A DNA stretch of 39,340 bases from Pseudomonas morbosilactucae (GCF_023241715.1 NZ_JALQCW010000054.1:1-39340); one strand, 5' to 3'. Positions 11,518 to 19,568 are shown, numbered from the stretch's first letter. Notes: a model not told the origin generated them from the letters alone. A program made the numbers and translations.

Positions 11518-12642
11518 ATGTCCACCGAATCACTGTTGAAAACCCCGCTGCACGCCCTGCACCTTGAGCTGGGCGCACGCATGGTGCCGTTCGCCGGCTA
11601 CGACATGCCGGTGCAGTACCCACTGGGCGTGATGAAAGAACACCAGCACACCCGCGAGCACGCTGGGCTCTTCGACGTGTCCCACATGGGGCAGATCCGC
11701 CTGAGCGGCGCCAACGCTGCCCAGGCCCTGGAAACCCTGGTGCCGGTGGACATCATCGACCTGCCCGTGGGCATGCAGCGCTACGCCATGTTCACCAACG
11801 ACCAGGGCGGCATTCTCGATGACCTGATGGTCGCCAACCTGGGGGACGATCAGCTGTTTTTGGTGGTCAACGCCGCCTGCAAGGATCAAGACCTGGCCCA
11901 CCTGCGCCAGTACATCGGCGAGCAATGCGAGATTCAGCCACTGTTCGAAGAACGCGCCCTGCTGGCTCTGCAAGGCCCGGCAGCGGTCACGGTGCTGGCG
12001 CGCCTGGCCCCTGAAGTGGCGAGCATGACCTTTATGCAGTTCAAGCCGGTCAAGCTCCAGGGCATCGACTGTTTCATCAGCCGTTCGGGCTACACCGGCG
12101 AAGATGGATTCGAAATCTCCGTACCCGCGGCCGCTGCCGAAGCCCTGGCCCGCACCCTGTTGGCTGAGCCGGAAGTCGCGGCCATTGGCCTGGGCGCCCG
12201 CGACTCCCTGCGCCTGGAGGCCGGCCTATGCCTCTATGGCCACGATATGAGTAGCGACACCACGCCGATCCAGGCCAGCCTGCTTTGGGCCATCTCCAAG
12301 GCACGTCGCGCCGATGGCACACGGGCAGGTGGCTTCCCCGGCGCCGAGACGATCTTTGCCCAGCAGCAAGCTGGCGTGGGCCACAAACGTGTAGGCCTGT
12401 TGCCACAGGAGCGCACACCTGTGCGTGAAGGCGCAGAGATCGTCAACGAAGCGGGAGCGGTGATTGGCCGTGTTTGCAGCGGCGGTTTCGGGCCGACCCT
12501 GGGCGGCCCGTTGGCCATGGGTTACGTCGACAGCCAATACTCGGCACTTGATACGCCGGTGTGGGCAATTGTTCGTGGGAAAAAGGTATCAATGCTTGTA
12601 AGTAAAATGCCATTTGTAGCTCAACGCTACTATCGAGGCTGA
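11518..12642 (+). CDS. gcvT: Glycine cleavage system T protein (aminomethyltransferase)
   Basis: Transfers the methylene group from the H-protein aminomethyl arm to tetrahydrofolate and releases ammonia. It has 374 residues from the ATG at 11518 (TTCAGGAGCTGAAC upstream), starting MSTESLLKTPLHALH. Family segments VPFAGYDMPVQYP and FDVSHMGQIRL are near the N-terminus, and the C-terminal barrel ends in VSKMPFVAQRYYRG. Last gene of the gcvH-gcvP-sdaA-gcvT operon, 41 bases after sdaA. No strong terminator follows at once. The first good T-run hairpin ends at 12850. Confidence 0.97.
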   Translation: MSTESLLKTPLHALHLELGARMVPFAGYDMPVQYPLGVMKEHQHTREHAGLFDVSHMGQIRLSGANAAQALETLVPVDIIDLPVGMQRYAMFTNDQGGILDDLMVANLGDDQLFLVVNAACKDQDLAHLRQYIGEQCEIQPLFEERALLALQGPAAVTVLARLAPEVASMTFMQFKPVKLQGIDCFISRSGYTGEDGFEISVPAAAAEALARTLLAEPEVAAIGLGARDSLRLEAGLCLYGHDMSSDTTPIQASLLWAISKARRADGTRAGGFPGAETIFAQQQAGVGHKRVGLLPQERTPVREGAEIVNEAGAVIGRVCSGGFGPTLGGPLAMGYVDSQYSALDTPVWAIVRGKKVSMLVSKMPFVAQRYYRG

Positions 12643-12658
12643 CGGACTGTTTCTATAA

Positions 12659-12718
12659 GTAACGCGACCGCGTTAAAAGTGCACTAATCTGTAACGCGAC
12701 CGCCATAAAACAGTGCAT
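12659..12718. repeat. Two direct repeats carrying an operator-like palindrome
   Basis: GTAACGCGACCGC starts at 12659 and again at 12691, each followed by TAAAA and then GTGCA. The first copy contains the perfect palindrome TAACGCG-AC-CGCGTTA (12660-12675); the second keeps only its left arm intact. The 32-base period is about three helical turns. This looks like a tandem regulator-binding site, but I recognise no known regulator for it. Confidence 0.6.
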
Positions 12719-12777
12719 ATTTTCACAATCGAACTGTACTTATAACAGTCCCATACAATTGAACGACGCTATCGAAT

Positions 12778-12850
12778 AAGCCCCGCCCTCCAGCCTCGGC
12801 AAACCTCATCAAGCTGAGTAAAACCGGGGGGTTCGCGGGGCTTGTTTTTT
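12778..12850 (+). terminator. Long-loop rho-independent terminator
   Basis: AAGCCCCGC at 12778-12786 pairs perfectly with GCGGGGCTT at 12835-12843, followed by GTTTTTT. The 48-base interior holds a smaller CTCA/TGAG hairpin, so the structure is branched. It is the first strong stop signal after gcvT, 136 bases beyond that stop codon. It could instead be the 3' end of a small RNA arising in this gap. Confidence 0.6.
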
Positions 12851-12949
12851 CTCCCGTAGTTGGCGTAGAGTTTCCCCACTGTGTTTGCATGGGTCGCTTG
12901 GAATCGTGACCTGGGCAGTAGCCAACAAGTTTGCTACAACCCGTTCGAC

Positions 12950-13000
12950 GTCTCTTACTTTCCTGCAACCCAGCCCAGTACTCTTTCATGAGAAAGAGAC
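12950..13000 (+). promoter_or_regulatory. Leader hairpin upstream of the cold-shock gene
   Basis: GTCTCTT at 12950-12956 pairs with AAGAGAC at 12994-13000. The ribosome site AAGGAA lies 22 bases downstream. Cold-shock mRNAs often have structured leaders; a temperature-sensing role here is only inference. Confidence 0.35.
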
Positions 13001-13034
13001 TGTCATTAATTTTTAGTGTCAAAGGAAATAAGAA

Positions 13035-13247
13035 ATGTCCCAACGTCAGAGCGGTACCGTCAAGTGGTTTAACGACGAGAAAGGTTTTGGTTTTATCACT
13101 CCAGAAAGCGGTCCGGATCTGTTCGTGCACTTCCGCGCCATTCAGGGCAACGGCTTCAAAAGTCTGAAAGAAGGCCAGAAAGTGACCTTCATCGCTGTGC
13201 AGGGCCAAAAAGGCATGCAAGCAGACGAAGTACAAGCTGAAGCTTAA
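13035..13247 (+). CDS. Cold-shock protein, CspA family
   Basis: A 70-residue single-domain nucleic-acid-binding protein, starting [12 protein letters not shown]. Both RNA-binding motifs are present: KGFGFI (RNP1) at about residues 16-21 and DLFVHF (RNP2) at about 29-34. It is close to CapB/CspA-type proteins of Pseudomonas. It binds single-stranded RNA or DNA and is expected to act as an RNA chaperone. AAGGAAATAAG precedes the ATG and a strong terminator follows, so it is monocistronic. The sequence alone does not show whether it is cold-induced. Confidence 0.96.
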
Positions 13248-13260
13248 TCGTCTGTAACGA

Positions 13261-13294
13261 AAAAGCCCCTGATGCTGACATCAGGGGCTTTTTT
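13261..13294 (+). terminator. Rho-independent terminator of the cold-shock gene
   Basis: AGCCCCTGATG pairs with CATCAGGGGCT around a CTGA loop, followed by six T residues. It starts 14 bases after the csp stop. Confidence 0.93.
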
Positions 13295-13341
13295 GTGCGC
13301 GCAATTCCGTAAAATGGCTTCTTTTTTCTCGAGAGCCCGTC

Positions 13342-13830
13342 ATGCCGAAACCTCTGCTAAGCCCCCAAGGCGAGTTTCCTGCCGCCGGCCTGGGCCGTCG
13401 CCTGGCAGCGATGTTCTATGATTTTCTGCTGTGCACGGCCCTGCTGATCGTCACAGGCGGCGTCTACAAGCTGATTCAGATGCAGATCATCGGCGAAAGC
13501 AAAATGCGCGCACTGACCGAATCCGGCGCCCTGGACGGCGATCCGCTCTACTCCACCGTGCTACTGCTGATGCTCTTTGGTTTTTTCGCCAAGTTCTGGA
13601 CCCATTCCGGGCAGACCCTGGGCATGCAGGTCTGGGGCATTCGCGTACAGAACGCCGATGGCAGCCGTATCAGCCTGTGGCAGGCGCTGTTGCGCTTTAT
13701 GGTGTCGATGGCGTCGTGGCTATGCGCGGGGCTGGGATTCTTCTGGGTCTTGGTGGACAAGCAACAGCGCGCCTGGCACGACATCTATTCCGACAGCCGA
13801 ATCGTGCGTATCCCCAAACAGAAAAAATAA
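13342..13830 (+). CDS. RDD-family membrane protein
   Basis: A 162-residue inner-membrane protein of the RDD family, whose role is mostly unknown. The N-terminal segment has the family signature GRRLAAMFYDFLL. Hydrophobic helices are at about residues 26-45, 70-88 and 121-140. The conserved QTLGMQVWGIRV lies near residues 91-102, and a WHDIYSDSRIV motif lies near the C-terminus. It is flanked by terminators and stands alone. Some RDD proteins act in ion or sodium transport, but nothing here selects a substrate. Confidence 0.88.
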   Translation: MPKPLLSPQGEFPAAGLGRRLAAMFYDFLLCTALLIVTGGVYKLIQMQIIGESKMRALTESGALDGDPLYSTVLLLMLFGFFAKFWTHSGQTLGMQVWGIRVQNADGSRISLWQALLRFMVSMASWLCAGLGFFWVLVDKQQRAWHDIYSDSRIVRIPKQKK

Positions 13831-13842
13831 CCCGCCGCTTAC

Positions 13843-13873
13843 AAAAAACGCCCCGAACTGTCGGGGGCGTTTT
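13843..13873. terminator. Bidirectional terminator between the RDD gene and nadA
   Basis: ACGCCCCGA pairs with TCGGGGGCGT (one bulged G) around ACTG, with an A-run on the left and TTTT on the right. The two flanking genes converge here, so it can serve both. Confidence 0.85.
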
Positions 13874-13895
13874 CATTGGTGCGGACAAAAACCGA

Positions 13896-14954
13896 TCAGG
13901 CGTTGCCGGCCAGCTTCATCCGCGCGGCCTGAGTGAAGTCCAGCATGCGTTTGAGCGGGCGAATCGCCTGGGGAATCAGCGCCGGGTCGACGAAGATTTC
14001 ATTGCTACCCTCACGCAGGCACTGCAGGGTGCGCTCCAGGGTGTTCATGGCCATCCAAGGGCAGTGGGCACAGCTACGGCACGCTGCGCCGTTACCCGCT
14101 GTAGGGGCCTCGATAAACACCTTGTCGGGGCACAGCTGCTGCATCTTGTAGAAAATGCCGCGGTCGGTGGCCACGATAAAGGTCTTGTTCGGCAGGCGTT
14201 GTGCCGCTGCGATCAATTGGCTGGTGGAACCCACCGCATCCGCCAACTCGATCACCGAAGTCGGAGACTCCGGGTGCACCAGAATCGCCGCATCCGGATA
14301 GAGCGCCTTCATGTCTTCCAATTGCTTGGACTTGAACTCCTCGTGAACGATGCAGGCACCGTCCCAGAGCAGCATGTCGGCGCCGGTCTGGCGCTGAATA
14401 TAGGTGCCTAGGTGCTTGTCAGGGCCCCAGATGATGGTTTCGCCGTTATCCATCAGGCTTTCGACGATTTCCAGGGCACAGCTGGAGGTCACGACCCAAT
14501 CGGCCCGCGCCTTGACCGCTGCGGAGGTGTTGGCATACACCACCACCGTGCGCTCGGGATGCTGGTCACAAAACGCCGAGAAGTCCTCCACCGGGCAACC
14601 CAGGTCCAACGAACAGGTGGCCTCCAGCGTCGGCATCAACACACGCTTTTCCGGGTTGAGGATCTTGGCGGTCTCGCCCATGAAACGTACGCCGGCCACC
14701 ACCACGGTCTTGGCCGGATGAGCGTTGCCGAAGCGGGCCATTTCCAGGGAATCGGAAACACAGCCACCGGTTTCTTCGGCCAGGGCCTGAATCACCGGAT
14801 CGCAGTAGAAATGGGCAACCAGCACCGCATCCTGAGCCTTGAGCTCAGCAGCGATAGCGGCGCGCAAATGGGATTCTTCGGCCGCAGTCAGTGGTTTGGG
14901 CTGCTTGGCGTCGAGGTGGGCTTGAACCAGAAGGCGTTCAGAAATTTGCGTCAT
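13896..14954 (-). CDS. nadA: Quinolinate synthase A
   Basis: [4Fe-4S] enzyme that condenses iminoaspartate with dihydroxyacetone phosphate to quinolinate in de novo NAD synthesis. The start at 14954 (MTQISERLLVQ) gives 352 residues, as in P. aeruginosa. The frame stays open to 15062, but the extra N-terminus (MLSVPDEL...) is not family-like. Cluster cysteines lie in EATCSLDLGCPVED, TSSCALEIV and CRSCAHCPW. A bidirectional terminator follows. No clear Shine-Dalgarno sequence is visible at this start, so the exact start is slightly uncertain. Confidence 0.96.
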   Translation of the reverse strand: MTQISERLLVQAHLDAKQPKPLTAAEESHLRAAIAAELKAQDAVLVAHFYCDPVIQALAEETGGCVSDSLEMARFGNAHPAKTVVVAGVRFMGETAKILNPEKRVLMPTLEATCSLDLGCPVEDFSAFCDQHPERTVVVYANTSAAVKARADWVVTSSCALEIVESLMDNGETIIWGPDKHLGTYIQRQTGADMLLWDGACIVHEEFKSKQLEDMKALYPDAAILVHPESPTSVIELADAVGSTSQLIAAAQRLPNKTFIVATDRGIFYKMQQLCPDKVFIEAPTAGNGAACRSCAHCPWMAMNTLERTLQCLREGSNEIFVDPALIPQAIRPLKRMLDFTQAARMKLAGNA

Positions 14955-15135
14955 GTTCGCAAGACCTGCAGGCGCTAGGGGCGCGAAAGTCGAGTGTACC
15001 ACCGGCTCCGGACCGTTCAGAGGCCCCGCCGGGAGAGTGAGTTCATCAGGCACGGACAGCATTGAAGCTGAGCAAGGCTACAGAATATACCCGTTAGGCA
15101 ACAGTGCATTCTAAGCAGTACCCGCGGCACAGGCA

Positions 15136-15174
15136 CCCGAGTGAGACGCTACAAAAACTCGGGGCAAAAAAAAA
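15136..15174. other. Hairpin and poly-A tract between nadA and tRNA-Lys
   Basis: CCCGAGT at 15136-15142 pairs with ACTCGGG at 15157-15163, followed on the + strand by nine A residues (15166-15174). Read on the minus strand, the T-run comes first, after a weak CGG/CCG stem at the end of the tRNA transcript. It may help end that transcript. Function is uncertain. Confidence 0.35.
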
Positions 15175-15226
15175 TCCGGAAATCCGCATTTTCATGGGCC
15201 TTCCAGACTTTTAAAACAGCTAAAAA

Positions 15227-15302
15227 TGGTGGGTCGTGTGGGATTCGAACCTACGACCAATTGGTTAAAAGCCAACTGCTCTACCAACTGAGCTAACGAC
15301 CC
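15227..15302 (-). tRNA. tRNA-Lys (anticodon TTT)
   Basis: A 76-base tRNA with encoded CCA. The acceptor stem GGGTCGT/ACGACCC, the D arm, and the anticodon stem GTTGG/CCAAT with loop CTTTTAA (anticodon TTT) fold normally. The T-arm reads GTAGG-TTCGAAT-CCCAC, leaving an A-C mismatch at pair 51-63 where a Watson-Crick pair is expected. A stable-RNA-type promoter lies immediately upstream. Confidence 0.97.
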
Positions 15303-15319
15303 GCTGTGTGGTGGCGCGT

Positions 15320-15347
15320 ATAATACTGATTTCTAACGGGAATTCAA
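15320..15347 (-). promoter_or_regulatory. Sigma-70 promoter of tRNA-Lys
   Basis: On the minus strand TTGAAT (15347-15342) and TATTAT (15325-15320) are spaced by 16 bases. They are followed by a GC-rich discriminator (ACGCGCC), typical of stringently controlled stable-RNA promoters. The -10 box ends 17 bases before the tRNA. Confidence 0.7.
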
Positions 15348-15365
15348 CACCCAATATGAAAAAAA

Positions 15366-16067
15366 TCAGAAATAACGTGTTGGGTCACTGATTCCGGCCG
15401 CAGCGAAGCCTTCAGCACGCAGGCGGCAGCTGTCGCATTTACGGCACGCACGCCCTTGATCGTCCGCCTGATAGCAGGAAACTGTCAGGGCGTAATCGAC
15501 CCCCAACCCTACCCCTGCCTTGACGATGTCGGCCTTGCTGAGGTTCTGCAGCGGTGCCTGAATGCGGAACCCCTGCCCTTCTACACCGGCCTTGGTCGCG
15601 AGGTTAGCCATACGCTCGAACGCCTCGACAAACTCAGGACGGCAATCCGGGTAGCCGGAATAATCCACGGCGTTTACGCCGATAAAGATGTCACGAGCCC
15701 CCAGGACCTCCGCCCAGCCCAGGGCCAGGGACAGGAACACGGTATTGCGAGCCGGTACATAAGTGACGGGAATGCCTTCGCTGGGCGCCTCAGGCACATC
15801 AATGGAGCTGTCCGTCAGGGCTGAACCGCCGATACCGTCCAGATTGAGACCAATGACCTTGTGCTCGATCACGCCCAAATTTCGCGCTACACGCTCAGCA
15901 GCCTGCAACTCGGCACGATGGCGCTGACCGTAGTCAAAGCTCATGGTGTAGCAGCTGAAGCCTTCGGCCCGGGCCATTGCAACCACCGTCGCCGAATCAA
16001 GGCCGCCAGATAGCAGGATCACTGCACGCTTTTCGCTCGTAGCTTGATGCGGTTGTTGATCAGTCAT
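15366..16067 (-). CDS. queC: 7-cyano-7-deazaguanine synthase
   Basis: Converts 7-carboxy-7-deazaguanine to preQ0 with ATP and ammonia, on the way to queuosine in tRNA. It has 233 residues from the ATG at 16067 (MTDQQPHQ), one base after the queE stop, so the two genes are translationally linked. The ATP-binding PP-loop is LLSGGLDSAT near residue 20. The zinc cysteines are in the C-terminal CYQADDQGRACRKCDSC. An in-frame start further upstream would overlap queE and is less likely. Confidence 0.96.
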   Translation of the reverse strand: MTDQQPHQATSEKRAVILLSGGLDSATVVAMARAEGFSCYTMSFDYGQRHRAELQAAERVARNLGVIEHKVIGLNLDGIGGSALTDSSIDVPEAPSEGIPVTYVPARNTVFLSLALGWAEVLGARDIFIGVNAVDYSGYPDCRPEFVEAFERMANLATKAGVEGQGFRIQAPLQNLSKADIVKAGVGLGVDYALTVSCYQADDQGRACRKCDSCRLRAEGFAAAGISDPTRYF

Positions 16068-16068
16068 T

Positions 16069-16716
16069 TCAGCGCCCCGGCTCATCATTCCAGAGGTATT
16101 TATGCAGCTGCAATTGCAAGCGTACTGGCAAGTTGTCAGCGACCACCCAATCAGCCAGGTCACGAGCATTCAAGTCGTGATGGCTAGGCGAAAACAACAC
16201 TTCGCCAGCCCGTTGCTCGAGGCCGAACTGGATCAGCTTGGAAACGGCCCAGTCATAGTCCTCACGGGAGCAGATCACAAACTTGACCTGGTCATTGGGT
16301 GTCAACAGCTCGATGTTCTCGTAGCGGTTGCGGTGCGCCTCTTTCGAACCCGGCGTCTTGAGATCCAGCACGCGGCTCACGCGAGGGTCCACCGCTGAAA
16401 TATCCAGGGCGCCACTGGTCTCCAGCGACACCTCATAACCGGCATCACAGAGTTGTTTGAGCAAAGGAATGGCATTGGGTTGCGCCAGTGGCTCGCCACC
16501 GGTCACGCAAACGTAACGCGGGCGGAAGCCGGCAACCTGCTCAAGGATGTCCTCAAGGGTACGGATAGTGCCGCCGCTGAACGCATAGGCACTGTCGCAG
16601 TATTGGCAACGCAACGGGCAACCGGTCAGGCGCACAAATACAGTGGGCAGGCCAGCGGTCCGAGTTTCACCCTGCAACGAGTAAAAAACTTCGGTAATTC
16701 TCAATGTGTCTTGCAT
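16069..16716 (-). CDS. queE: 7-carboxy-7-deazaguanine synthase
   Basis: Radical-SAM enzyme that rearranges 6-carboxytetrahydropterin into 7-carboxy-7-deazaguanine, the step before QueC. The cluster motif CPLRCQYC (CX3CX2C) and the glycine-rich TGGEPLAQ segment are intact. The ATG at 16716 gives 215 residues; a GTG nine bases upstream (16725) would add three, and neither has a clear Shine-Dalgarno sequence. First gene of a queE-queC pair. In PAO1 the pair also lies just downstream of the tol-pal genes. A terminator separates it from cpoB. Confidence 0.95.
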   Translation of the reverse strand: MQDTLRITEVFYSLQGETRTAGLPTVFVRLTGCPLRCQYCDSAYAFSGGTIRTLEDILEQVAGFRPRYVCVTGGEPLAQPNAIPLLKQLCDAGYEVSLETSGALDISAVDPRVSRVLDLKTPGSKEAHRNRYENIELLTPNDQVKFVICSREDYDWAVSKLIQFGLEQRAGEVLFSPSHHDLNARDLADWVVADNLPVRLQLQLHKYLWNDEPGR

Positions 16717-16834
16717 AGTCGCCACGGGCGTAACAGCTAAACAGGCTGTCCGCCTCCGTCAGGCACTTCAAGAAACCCCGCCAACGCGCAGATCTCAGGA
16801 AGCGTGTTTCATAAAAAGGGCGTGGATTCTAACG

Positions 16835-16860
16835 AAAAAACCCGCGACAAGCGCGGGTTT
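16835..16860 (-). terminator. Terminator of the tol-pal-cpoB transcript
   Basis: On the minus strand AAACCCGCGC and GCGGGTTTTTT flank a short TTGTC loop, with six T residues. It lies 22 bases after the cpoB stop. Confidence 0.9.
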
Positions 16861-16882
16861 CTTCAAAACGGCTCAAGCTCGA

Positions 16883-17707
16883 TTACATGCGTTGCAAATC
16901 GCGCTGAGCCAACTGAGCAGCGGAAGTACCCGGATATTGGGCTACCACCTGCTGCAGAATGCCTTTGACCCGGTCGGCATGACCCAGGCGGCGCTCTACA
17001 TCAGCCAATTTGTACAGCGAGTCCGGCACCTTGGCGTGCTTAGGGTAAAGCTGGGAGACTTTGGCAAAGGCCTGGCCAGCACCTTGCAAGTCACCCTTGG
17101 CCAAGTTCACCTCACCCAACCAGTACTGGGCATTGCCCGCGTATTGGCTGTTGGGGTACTTGCGCAGGAAGGCCGAGAAAGCCTGGCTGGCCTTGTCGAA
17201 ATCCTTGGCTTTGATCAGGTCGAAGGCAGCATCGTAATAGAGCTTTTCCTTCGCCGGGTCAGCCGGTTCGCTGCTCGCCGCTGGAGCCTGAGCAGGGGCT
17301 CCGGCAGCAGCACCGGCGGCGCTCATGTCGCCACCGGTTGAAGAATTATCAGGAGTGGCGGCAGGTGCAACACCGCTTCCAATGCGCCGATCAAGATCCT
17401 GGTAACGCTCCAAGTTTTCTTGCTTCATGCGCGAAACATCATTTTGCAGTACTTCGATCACACCTTGTTGCCGTGCGATTTGCTCCTGCATCTGCTGCAG
17501 TTGCTGGAACAGCTCGCCCTGTGCCGAGACAGGGGTCGAAACCCCTCCCCCGGCATAGGCGCCGTTCGTGCCATAACCCGCTGGCGGATAACTGCTCCCG
17601 CTATTGTTATAGCCGGAGTTGTTATCGACCACAGGAACCGCAGCCTGCGCCGCAAGCGGCGCGAGGCTGAGAGCCAAAATAGTTACAGCACGACGGCACG
17701 TTCGCAT
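16883..17707 (-). CDS. cpoB: Tol-Pal system periplasmic protein CpoB (YbgF)
   Basis: Periplasmic partner of TolA that coordinates peptidoglycan synthesis with outer-membrane constriction in E. coli. It has 274 residues with a signal peptide at about 1-23 (ILALSLAPLAAQAA), a glycine/asparagine-rich linker, a coiled-coil trimerisation segment near 62-103 and TPR repeats from about 150 to the end (YPNSQYAGNAQYWLGEV is one). The linker before the TPRs is rich in Ala and Pro. It starts six bases after pal and is the last gene of the cluster. Confidence 0.95.
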   Translation of the reverse strand: MRTCRRAVTILALSLAPLAAQAAVPVVDNNSGYNNSGSSYPPAGYGTNGAYAGGGVSTPVSAQGELFQQLQQMQEQIARQQGVIEVLQNDVSRMKQENLERYQDLDRRIGSGVAPAATPDNSSTGGDMSAAGAAAGAPAQAPAASSEPADPAKEKLYYDAAFDLIKAKDFDKASQAFSAFLRKYPNSQYAGNAQYWLGEVNLAKGDLQGAGQAFAKVSQLYPKHAKVPDSLYKLADVERRLGHADRVKGILQQVVAQYPGTSAAQLAQRDLQRM

Positions 17708-17713
17708 GACGAA

Positions 17714-18211
17714 TTACTTACGCAGTTCGACGCGACGGTTTTGAGCCCAGGACTGCTCGTCGTTGCCGGTAGCAACTGGACGCTCTTCGCCGTAGGAAAC
17801 CAGTTCCAGCTGAGCTGGGGAAACACCTTGCAGTACCAGGTAGCGCTGAACGGCTTTCGCACGACGCTCGCCCAGTGCCATGTTGTACTCACGAGTACCA
17901 CGTTCGTCGGTGTTGCCTTCCAGAACAACGCGAGCGCCGTTTGCTTTCAGGTCTTTGGCGTGAACGTCCAGAGCGCGCATGGCTTCTGGCTTCAGGTCCG
18001 AGCTGTCGTATTCGAAGTAGAAAGTGGTGATAGCGCGCAGAGCAGCTTCTTCGCTCAGGGAGCCGTCAACAGCACCAGTGTTAGCGCCGTAACCGGCGTT
18101 TGGATCAACAGCGCCTTCGCCAGCGTTGTCGCCGCCTTTGGACGAGCAACCTACAGCTACAGCCATGGCCAGAGCCAGAGCAGCGAACTTACCAAACTTC
18201 AGCATTTCCAT
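17714..18211 (-). CDS. pal: Peptidoglycan-associated lipoprotein Pal (OprL)
   Basis: Outer-membrane lipoprotein that binds peptidoglycan and TolB. It has 165 residues, with a lipoprotein signal ending AVAVGC and the lipidated cysteine at residue 22. A flexible linker follows, then an OmpA-like domain from about residue 58 with NTDERGTREYN and the WAQNRRVELRK end. AGGAGTTTCACG before the ATG supports this start. It is near-identical in plan to P. aeruginosa OprL. Confidence 0.98.
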   Translation of the reverse strand: MEMLKFGKFAALALAMAVAVGCSSKGGDNAGEGAVDPNAGYGANTGAVDGSLSEEAALRAITTFYFEYDSSDLKPEAMRALDVHAKDLKANGARVVLEGNTDERGTREYNMALGERRAKAVQRYLVLQGVSPAQLELVSYGEERPVATGNDEQSWAQNRRVELRK

Positions 18212-18266
18212 CGTGAAACTCCTAATGAACCCCAGTGTGTTAAGTAAAACGTGTAGCGCCGCCGCG

Positions 18267-19568
18267 TCAGTTCAGGTAAGGGGACCAGGAAGGTTCTCTG
18301 ACTTCGCCTTGAGCGGTAGGAAGTGGGAGTCTCACTCGTCCATTGATAGAGACGAGCATCAAGACTCCCCGGCCTTGCTGGCGGGTGGCGTAGATTACCA
18401 TGGTGCCGTTGGGCGCAACAGTAGGCGACTCATCAAGTGTGCTATCTGTAAGGATTTTTACGCTTCCACGTTGCAAATCCTGAGCCGCCACCTTGAAGTT
18501 AGTGAAGCCATCCTGCCGGTGAATCATCACCAAGGTCTTCTCGTCCGCCGAAAGTTTCGGGTTGGCGTTGTAGTTACCGATAAAGGTCACACGCTCCGCA
18601 CCGCCGCCACCTGCGCTGGTTTTGTAGATCTGTGGCTTACCGCCACGGTCCGATGTGAAGTAGATGGTCGAGCCATCCTTGCCCCAGAACGGTTCGGTAT
18701 TGATGCCCGGGCCGCTGGTCACGCGATTGATCTGGCGCGAGCCTAGATTCATCACATAAATATCCGGATTACCGTCTTTGGACAGTACAAATGCCAGGCG
18801 CTGGCCATCTGGAGACCAGGCCGGAGCACCGTTAAGACCTTCAAAGTTAGTGATCTGCTCACGACGACCAGTGTCGATGTGCTGAACGAAGATCCGCGGA
18901 CGCTTCTGCTCGAACGACACATAGGCGATGCGCTTGCCATCCGGCGCGAAGCGCGGCGACAGGATCGGCTCACGGGATTGCAGCAGGGTCACGGCACGCG
19001 CACCGTCATAATCCGAACGCTGCAGGGTGTAGCGAGTGTTTTTCTCGGAAAAACGCTCAGCCGTCACGTACAGCATGCGCGTCGAGAAAGCACCCTTGAT
19101 GCCTGTGAGTTTCTCGAACGACTGGTCGGCAATGTAGTGCGACATGTCACGCAGTTGATCGGTGGTACCCGACACGCTGCCGGTCAGCACTTGCTGCTCG
19201 GTGGCGACGTTGAACAGCGCGTATTGCACCTGCAGGCGACCGCCCGCTGGCACGATGCTGCCGACCATCACGTATTGCGCGCCCAAGGCCTTCCAGTCAC
19301 GGAAAATGACTTCGCTGGCCTGAGTCGGCAGGCTGATCATGTTCTGCTTCGGAATCGGCGCGTAGTAGCCGGAGTTGCGCAGGTCATCACCGATGATCTG
19401 TGCCATATCGTCTGGCAGCACGCTGCCGCCCTGCCAGCCGAAAGGCACAACGGCAATAGGCGTGGCTCGGTCACTGCCACTGGTGACCATAATGTTCTTT
19501 TCATCCGCTGCCGCTATCCCTGCCATACAGCAAATAACGACAAGCATTCCTCGAAGAAGGTTTCTCAC
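18267..19568 (-). CDS. tolB: Tol-Pal system beta-propeller protein TolB
   Basis: Periplasmic protein linking TolA to Pal. It has 433 residues with a signal peptide cut near residue 21 (CCMAGIAAADE). An N-terminal alpha/beta domain is followed by a six-bladed propeller with repeated motifs such as SPRFAPDGKRIAY and APAWSPDGQRLAF. The start codon is GTG inside the tolA stop (GTGA, four-base overlap), so translation is coupled to tolA. Confidence 0.97.
   Translation of the reverse strand: MRNLLRGMLVVICCMAGIAAADEKNIMVTSGSDRATPIAVVPFGWQGGSVLPDDMAQIIGDDLRNSGYYAPIPKQNMISLPTQASEVIFRDWKALGAQYVMVGSIVPAGGRLQVQYALFNVATEQQVLTGSVSGTTDQLRDMSHYIADQSFEKLTGIKGAFSTRMLYVTAERFSEKNTRYTLQRSDYDGARAVTLLQSREPILSPRFAPDGKRIAYVSFEQKRPRIFVQHIDTGRREQITNFEGLNGAPAWSPDGQRLAFVLSKDGNPDIYVMNLGSRQINRVTSGPGINTEPFWGKDGSTIYFTSDRGGKPQIYKTSAGGGGAERVTFIGNYNANPKLSADEKTLVMIHRQDGFTNFKVAAQDLQRGSVKILTDSTLDESPTVAPNGTMVIYATRQQGRGVLMLVSINGRVRLPLPTAQGEVREPSWSPYLN

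Larger units (their letters stand above)
12643..13034. other. 392-base gap between gcvT and the cold-shock gene
   Basis: No convincing coding sequence. It contains, in order, a pair of 32-base-spaced repeats with an operator-like palindrome (12659-12718), an ACTGT/ACAGT inverted repeat at 12733-12749, a nine-base-pair hairpin with six T residues (12778-12850), and a leader hairpin (12950-13000) before the csp start. The composition is more AT-rich than the flanking genes. The cold-shock promoter is probably in the right-hand half; TTGTTT near 12842 with TAGAGT 18 bases later is one weak possibility. Confidence 0.6.

Noticed and set aside
12733..12749. ACTGT/ACAGT inverted repeat as a LexA box
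   Set aside because: The spacing and arms do not match CTG-N10-CAG, and no SOS gene follows.
12723..13235. 170-codon minus-strand frame across the gap and the cold-shock gene
   Set aside because: Its first half is the antisense of csp. The rest shows no domain and has no ribosome site.
14955..15062. Longer nadA start adding 36 residues
   Set aside because: The extra sequence is not conserved in NadA; the start at 14954 gives the normal family length.
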